Source: Phoronis australis (Eukaryota; Phoronida; Phoronidae). Taken from it: a stretch of 64,000 nt of DNA. The notes beneath the pieces were generated by a model. The model worked only from the letters and a program-made list of their open reading frames with translations, was not told the DNA's origin and did no database searches. Numbering within the stretch: the stretch's first letter is position 1; the number at the start of each line of letters is the position of its first letter. The stretch lies in contig NMRA01000042.1 of assembly GCA_002633005.1 (NCBI GenBank), positions 881,153 to 945,152 on the forward strand. The letters run 5' to 3'. Positions 58,353-64,000 of the stretch are shown here, piece after piece. The position numbers were made by a program, and so were the translations under genes.

Positions 58353-59575
58353 GCATTGTTGTGAGTTATTGACTACAGCAGCCAGAAACTACGGGATCAC
58401 ACAAGTGTGTATTGCGCTACATCAAAGTAGGTTAAGTTTCTGGAAGGACCTTATCGGCAGGTCTATGTTTTTACCCAAATATCTGAAAGTAAAAAGCTTT
58501 CAGAATTCGATTATTTACTTTATACTGATCTGTCATTAGTTTGGTCACGTGACCATGTCTTTTTAGTGAAATTTAGCAAAAAAGGAAGGTACATTCATTG
58601 GAAAACAATTATAGTGTCAATGACATGGTCAAATTTGATCTTGTTAGTCTGCTCAGACCCTTGTAATTTATGGTCACCTACATTTATGTACACTTAAGCA
58701 GACTCTTCAAAGTATTGCGTGGATCTTATTCTGCTGCTCGGGGTTTTACATGACCACTGATGTGTGTGTCTAAAAGTTTCGTGTCAAAGTAAAGCAGACT
58801 TAATATGTCCAGCTTAGGCACGTCAAGCAACTCCACTGTATATGATTGTAGACGAGGGAACATTGCTTTACATTATGTTTAAATGGTCTGCCAAGGGAAC
58901 AGCTAGTCTCTGGTTTTAGTACTTAGGTTTACTATGGGTAGTGCAATTACATTATGGTATTGGTAAAGTCTCCCATTGAACCATTGTGACGGGAAAGTTG
59001 TAAGATCAAAATTAAATAGACAACTTCAAACTTCACTGACATACTGAAGTTTTTACACATTAAACCGCTACTCAATATCCATTTCTTTTAATACCAGAAT
59101 CCAATTCCATTCTTGCAAAACCTAGACAGGTGTTGCCCTGCACACTATGTCAACATCGCGAGAAATTGCCTTGCAAGTCCATTAAAAATATACAATTATC
59201 ACACAGTAATGTCTCGTTAAACTTTCGACTAAATTTGAAATAAAGTGTTATAAAACTTGCGACAAAGGTTAAGACTACAATGTCAAATAATTCTGGCAAG
59301 TTTGTTCAGGTTTAGCAGGATGGCAGATTTCTGTGAAAATCCATCTAGTGTATTTTTCAAACTGCCCAACTATTTTTCAGTGTTGTCTCTCAACATTTAT
59401 TTGAGATGATACTCGCCATCATGTGTAATAGTTAATGAAGTTTATCTCAGCTTGTAAATCCCAAGGTTTGTTATGTTGGAATGCAAGAACAAGCTAGGAC
59501 TTAACTGTTCTTGCTGATGTTTTGTTTTTGTTGAAAATAAAAATGAAGAAATAAATACAGACATTTTTATTGATC
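58353..59575 (+). other. COG6: COG6 probable 3'UTR with polyadenylation signals
   Basis: No reading frame of note. AATAAA occurs at 59536-59541 and 59550-59555, about 1.2 kb after the stop. It includes repeat R5 copy 2 near 58535-58625. The exact end is inferred. Confidence 0.45.
58535..58625 (+). repeat. Dispersed repeat R5, copy 2 (GGTCACGTGACCAT)
   Basis: Palindromic GGTCACGTGACCAT at 58543-58556 followed by TTTTTAGTGAAATTTAGCAA, parallel to 53020-53110. Confidence 0.5.
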
Positions 59576-61589
59576 AGGAACAACAAGTGGCAGAGGTTAG
59601 TTTTTACAATTCTCTTCATTTATATTTTACTTGATACAATTTTGTTGCATAATATGGTAGAATCCACCACTAATGAAAATGTCAGCTTTCTAAACAAGTG
59701 CAAGTTACTCCCAACATCTTTCAATTAATTTCGTGAACATGCAGCTGCAAATAGTTTTTCCTGTAAATCTTTAAAAAATAAATGTGCAAAAGAACTAACT
59801 AATACAACACGTATCAAGATTTGAAGCACCATGCGGCATGGTAAAAGCGCAGCTCTCAAACTACAGTGATTCAACTTTATGGTGATGGCTCGTCCTGTAA
59901 ACCCAAGACCAGTGAAGTACGCTGCCACAATCACGTATATTGTATGAAATGAGAGATCCAAACTCACTGTATCGAAATCTAACAAGGATTACACGAACAC
60001 AAACAAAGGGGGATGGCCCCAAGAATGTGGCTTCAAAACTAGTAGCAAATTCACTCACACAAAATCTATAACACGTAATAGGAACTGGAATGTGAGAGGG
60101 GAAACGTGGAATGTTTTAAGCTGTGCCATGATTTTCTTGCACTAATACACCCCGTACATAGTTGTACTGAACTTACTAACAAGGTCATCTCGGCACAGTA
60201 GGAACACCACAACATTAATATGGAAATCTAATTTCTTTTTAGTGATTTCATACTTTGATTTTAGTAAATGTGTAAATAGTTAGAAAGAACATGTATTCAT
60301 ATATTAATTTCATGAGCTACAACATGGCGATTTACATGAAAGTGTTCTCATAACAAATGATATAGACTAAACAAATGGCGTAACATATATAGATAAAGAT
60401 ATTTACAGCAACTATGAAGCACCTTTAGTTATAAAACATATTTGATACATCTTAATTGAAAACAACAAACACTGCATAAATATCAACCAGTGTAAACCTG
60501 AAGATTGCAATTATTTTTCTACACAAGTTTGCTGGTCTTGCACATGAATATCAATTATCACATAGTATTAAAATTTCTTGTTGCATGACAGCATTACTTT
60601 ATATAGAGTATACCAAGAACATGCACTTTCATCATCATTGGGATTAAATACATCTCATAATGCAAATTTGACCACATTTAGTGTGCCAGAGATTAAAGCA
60701 ACTCATTCTTAAAAATTTAGGCCAGAAGAGTAAATGTGCCATGGAAAACAATGAATATAAAATGAGGCGTATTTACTTGGCCTGAAAATGGTCGTTAAGT
60801 TCAAGATTTCACAATTATCTGAACTGTACTTGGGGAATATCTCAAGTATCTACTTTCAAGACAGGCATCTAGCGAAGGGCCGAATACTTTTCATAGCAAG
60901 GCCTGTCTCATGAGACGGATTAAAATCTACTACATGTAGATTAAAACAGACGCATGACTTAAGTACTTACTCACAAGAGACTAATCACAAGTAGTACATG
61001 ACTTACATTACAAAACAAAACGACGGATGTTATGTAATCCTCGTGAATACATAAGTGAGTTGCAAGTCTTGACAATTCCTTCCGACTGGAGAAAGCATCA
61101 ACGAACATTTGGCAGAAAAAATCCTCTTACAAAATGAAGAAATGACCACCTATTGCAGCAAGATGCGTAACGTCATTTAATGGACATAACGTCCTGTCAA
61201 TGTATTTTAACAGACAAAACTGAGTTTAAAGGGGACAGCAACCACTTTTGATATTACCTTTTGTAAAAATACAGACCCTTGGTTATCTTGGAAGGACTTT
61301 TTCTGTGTTTTATTATTCAGTTGCCCTGGCTGCATTATCTAAACATTCAACAACAGAAAATGACTTTACCGACCCAGCAAAAGACAAGCATCTTGATACT
61401 GCTTTCCTTGCCATTAAGTAAACACAGTGTCAATATTGAATGCAATCTGTATCAGGTTTTCATATTCGCTCATCAGATACAAATGCGGAACCAAGATGCG
61501 AGCCTTTTCCTGGGCCGTTTACTTAACTTTCTGTTATTGCATGGGTAGGAAATAAACGCAAGGGAAACGAACATTGATGCAGGAAAATA
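59576..61589. other. Intergenic between convergent COG6 and minus-strand gene
   Basis: AT-rich non-coding DNA. The only structure seen is repeat copy 2 at 61215-61555. Short minus-strand frames near 59725-60058 have no supporting splice sites or family resemblance. Confidence 0.5.
61215..61555 (+). repeat. Dispersed repeat, copy 2 (partner at 1895-2245)
   Basis: TTAAAGGGGACAGCAACCAC at the left, TGGTTATCTTGGA, TTGCCCTGGC, then CTGGGCCGTTTACTTAAC. The same order is found at 1895-2245. It accounts for the 89-residue frame here. Confidence 0.6.
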
Positions 61590-61595
61590 TTTATT
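61590..61595 (-). terminator. Likely polyadenylation signal of minus-strand gene
   Basis: AATAAA on the minus strand, 97 bases beyond the TAG stop of the terminal exon at 61692. Position is suitable for a short 3'UTR. Confidence 0.5.
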
Positions 61596-61691
61596 CCAGA
61601 TGAACAGGGGATACGTATTACCAAAAACGATTGCTTCCCCCTATATGTCTTGTTCTATAGAGGCTCCACTCTTCAGCAATCCTGACTATTT

Positions 61692-61778
61692 CTAAAAGTA
61701 CAGTGTTATCTTAGGCTTGGTATCCTCTGGTTCATCATCACTTAATGGCTGTACACTTGCGTCTGGATCAATGGGAGC
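61692..61778 (-). CDS. Unrecognised minus-strand gene, terminal coding exon
   Basis: Acceptor TTCTTGTAG before 61778. 28 codons reading APIDPDASVQPLSDDEPEDT then KPKITLYF and TAG. It has no internal Met. Confidence 0.62.
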   Translation of the reverse strand, partial: APIDPDASVQPLSDDEPEDTKPKITLYF

Positions 61779-62611
61779 CTACAAGAAGAAGACAAACATT
61801 CAATATAATCATGCATCGTTGTTAATAAAGAAAAGTGAGAAACAATTATTTGCCATTCAATTCGTGGTGCTACGCAAATAACAAAAGAACTAAACCAAGT
61901 AAAACTTAAAAATCTTGTAAATAAGCATAATGAAGCAAGATTTGTTTGATCAACAGGATCATTTCTGCATTTAAAAACACAAAGCACTGCAGCATTAAAC
62001 ACATCATCAAAATAATTTGATGAATGTTATATTTACAACTAGCATAAACCACAAGAATGTTTGACGATGGATAACAAGAAATAATTTTAATGAACAAGTT
62101 AGTGATAGGAAATGACAAGAATACAGCGGTCATGACGTATAACGAGTACATAATTATATAAACAGATAATCTTCAATTCAAAATGATGTTAGTCACTTCT
62201 TTCCAACCTTCCCATAATACCCTCACCTCTGCATTGAAGAACTCCTGCTGGTTCTTCCCCCAAGACAAGCTCTTCTTCTTCCTTCCTTGTGGCTCCTCCT
62301 CTTCCTGTTTAGTTCCACCAATCAGGCTCACCGTACTGCTGTTACTGCCTGTGGGGCTCCCCATGGGTTTATTACCATTGTGCACTGTCTCACCCACAAC
62401 AATCTCATCTACGCGGCGTAGCTGACCTTCTTGGCTGTCAGAATCGTCTTCTTCGAAAAAGTAGCCAGGGGTTGCCATGGCAAGAGGATTCTCCTGAGTT
62501 GATGTAGCGCCGTCGTCAAGGAAGTCTGTGATGCGAATGCCATGGTTATTGTAAGCGAGACCATATGTTGGATTATTTGATGGCTCTTTGACCTGTCCAT
62601 CAGATTTCTTC
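61692..62611 (-). CDS. Unrecognised protein, last two coding exons (C-terminal tail)
   Basis: Two minus-strand exons, 62227-62611 and 61692-61778, join in phase 0 to give the last 156 residues of a protein whose remainder lies to the right of the window. I do not recognise the family. Visible traits: an NPTYGLAYN segment containing an NPxY-type motif, an acidic stretch FFEEDDSDSQEGQ, Gly/Ser/Thr-rich spacer, KQEEEEPQGRKKKS, another acidic run DDEPEDTKPK and the C-terminus ITLYF, which fits a class II PDZ ligand (hydrophobic-x-hydrophobic). Such low-complexity, charged sequence fits the cytosolic tail of a membrane receptor, but that is inference. No membrane segment is in the window. An AATAAA lies 97 bases after the stop. 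Exon structure and splice sites are convincing even though identity is not. Confidence 0.65.
62227..62611 (-). CDS. Unrecognised minus-strand gene, penultimate coding exon
   Basis: Acceptor TTATTACAG before 62611, donor GAG|GTGAGG after 62227. 385 bases entering with the third base of a codon. It opens KKSDGQVKEPSNNPTYGLAY and ends FFNAE. The frame is open upstream of the first Met (62478), so that Met is internal and not a start. Confidence 0.65.
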
Positions 62612-64000
62612 CTGTAATAACCAAAATGTCATCTTTATAACTTCCACCTTCACGATAACGTCAAAATGTTGTCACAAACCCAAAAATTCAAAGTTATAAA
62701 TAGAATTCAGTTTTCATTTAAAGGTTAGGTGTGATTTATTCCATGCGCGACTTATAACAAACTTTAATCATGAGGCATCTATTGTACACAGAAATCATTT
62801 GACCACATTTGTGTTACAAGCAACCTGTATCACTCGCTAGCCAGTCAGCTAAGTGTCTGATGACCAGCATCAAAACTGTATCACTAGCTAGTCAGCTATG
62901 TGTCAGGTATGGCCAGCATCAAAGCTGTATCACTAGCCAGTCAGCTTAGTGTCAGGTATGGCCTGCATCACAGTACAATATTGTAACAATGTCACCATTA
63001 CACAAGCAGCAGAAAATCACCATGGGTGAGGCACCCATGCTTAACTCTTGGCATGCGCTACCTATGAATTTTTCAACACAGATTTTGCAAAATTTCAGTA
63101 AAACACAGAGAGTTCCGACACCATGTGAAGCATAGGAAGGATGTCTAGCACCAGGCATCAAGCACGATCTACTCTAAAAACTTGGAGCCAACAATTAACA
63201 TCTAACGCATTCCATGTATGTAACAATCCCATGTCTAACTACACCTGAGTACCTCACGGCAGAAGAGCCATTTACATCGTAAAAACTGGAGCTGTTAAAA
63301 TATTTGCTGAAAGCAAATTCAACGTGATGCAAATACTGACATCCACTAATATGGTAATTATTCACATATTCATCACACAATATGGTCGACAAGTGACATT
63401 CTACTTTGTCATTTTTTCCACAAAAATAAGGATTAAGAAAATTTTAGTCCATCACTAACATAGCTTGTACTGTGTAGATGTCGTAAAACAACTTTTGGTA
63501 AATTTTCCTCGACTTGCAGTAAAGTAATCAGCCTTTGAAAAATGGAAAAACAAAAATTTTGGCAATTGTTTTGTGCAAAGTAAGAGAATTGCCATGGATG
63601 ATGTTGAATAGAACAGATACAAAATACATCCAAAAATGTTATGAACTAGGACATTTGAAATCTATTACTTTAATACCTAGTAATGCATATTACCAGTGTA
63701 AGTTGAGAGAAGAACACATTTATCGTTTAGTAATTATTCCGTTCATTTTATGTACAGTAAAAAGTAATTGCAGCACTTGGGATGTTATATTTTTTTAGTT
63801 TGACAAGTAGGAGTTTGTCAAACAAAGTTTCACAATTTTTATTTCAGTCGAAGATACTTTTCTTCGTCAAAGCATTTTGTAATTTTAGCCATATCAATTT
63901 ATTTTCATTGAAATGATCAAACAGTAGCATTTGCTTCAAAATGGCACAATAAAAATGTTCAAAAAACAATTTTAAGTGCAAGGTAAATAAAATCAAGCAG
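62612..64000 (-). other. Probable intron of the unrecognised gene
   Basis: No upstream exon was found. Contains the 49-bp tandem repeat at 62825-62972 and otherwise AT-rich sequence. Confidence 0.4.
62825..62972. repeat. ~49-bp tandem repeat, 3 copies
   Basis: Units starting CTGTATCACT at 62825, 62876 and 62925, each continuing with CAGTCAGCT, GTGTCAGG and CAGCATCA with few differences. Confidence 0.88.

Overview
This is an animal (metazoan) nuclear genome segment. It is AT-rich, with short coding exons bounded by GT..AG introns and many small inverted-repeat (MITE-like) and tandem repeats. No bacterial, plasmid or CRISPR features are visible. Four genes can be supported by protein similarity recalled from memory or by splice logic. 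The exon structure, compact introns and repeat style suggest a marine invertebrate bilaterian (invertebrate deuterostome or lophotrochozoan), but the sequence alone does not fix the species.

Layout, left to right. (1) 1-2906: the last two coding exons of a glycerol kinase 5-like FGGY kinase (GK5, + strand), preceded by a ~150-bp degenerate tandem repeat and followed by two tandem arrays. (2) 8818-25107: a complete three-exon LHFPL6-type tetraspan gene (- strand, 213 aa), with a 14-kb first intron full of small mobile elements. (3) 25.1-41.9 kb: intergenic DNA dominated by a ~510-bp terminal-inverted-repeat element family and by a ~3-kb duplicated block. (4) 41917-58352: a complete COG6 gene (+ strand, 16 coding exons, 641 aa), whose second coding exon is present twice because of a ~2.2-kb tandem duplication. 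(5) 61692-62611: the last two coding exons of an unrecognised minus-strand gene with an acidic C-terminal tail.

LHFPL6 and COG6 are divergent neighbours, the arrangement I recall for human chromosome 13, so this looks like old conserved microsynteny. GK5/LHFPL6 and COG6/unknown are convergent pairs. COG6 is a Golgi vesicle-tethering subunit, GK5 a putative metabolic kinase and LHFPL6 a four-pass membrane protein. Nothing suggests they form a functional cluster.

Two tandem duplications (29834-32822 with 33526-36655, and 42293-44470 with 44934-47207) each have a single N at or next to the start of the second copy. The simplest reading is that both alleles of a heterozygous individual were joined end to end in the assembly. 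The duplicated COG6 exon should therefore not be taken as biological without checking. The most distinctive non-coding signals are a dispersed 55-95-bp hairpin element, the 510-bp element family with an element nested inside one copy, and near-perfect palindromic tandem units just downstream of GK5.
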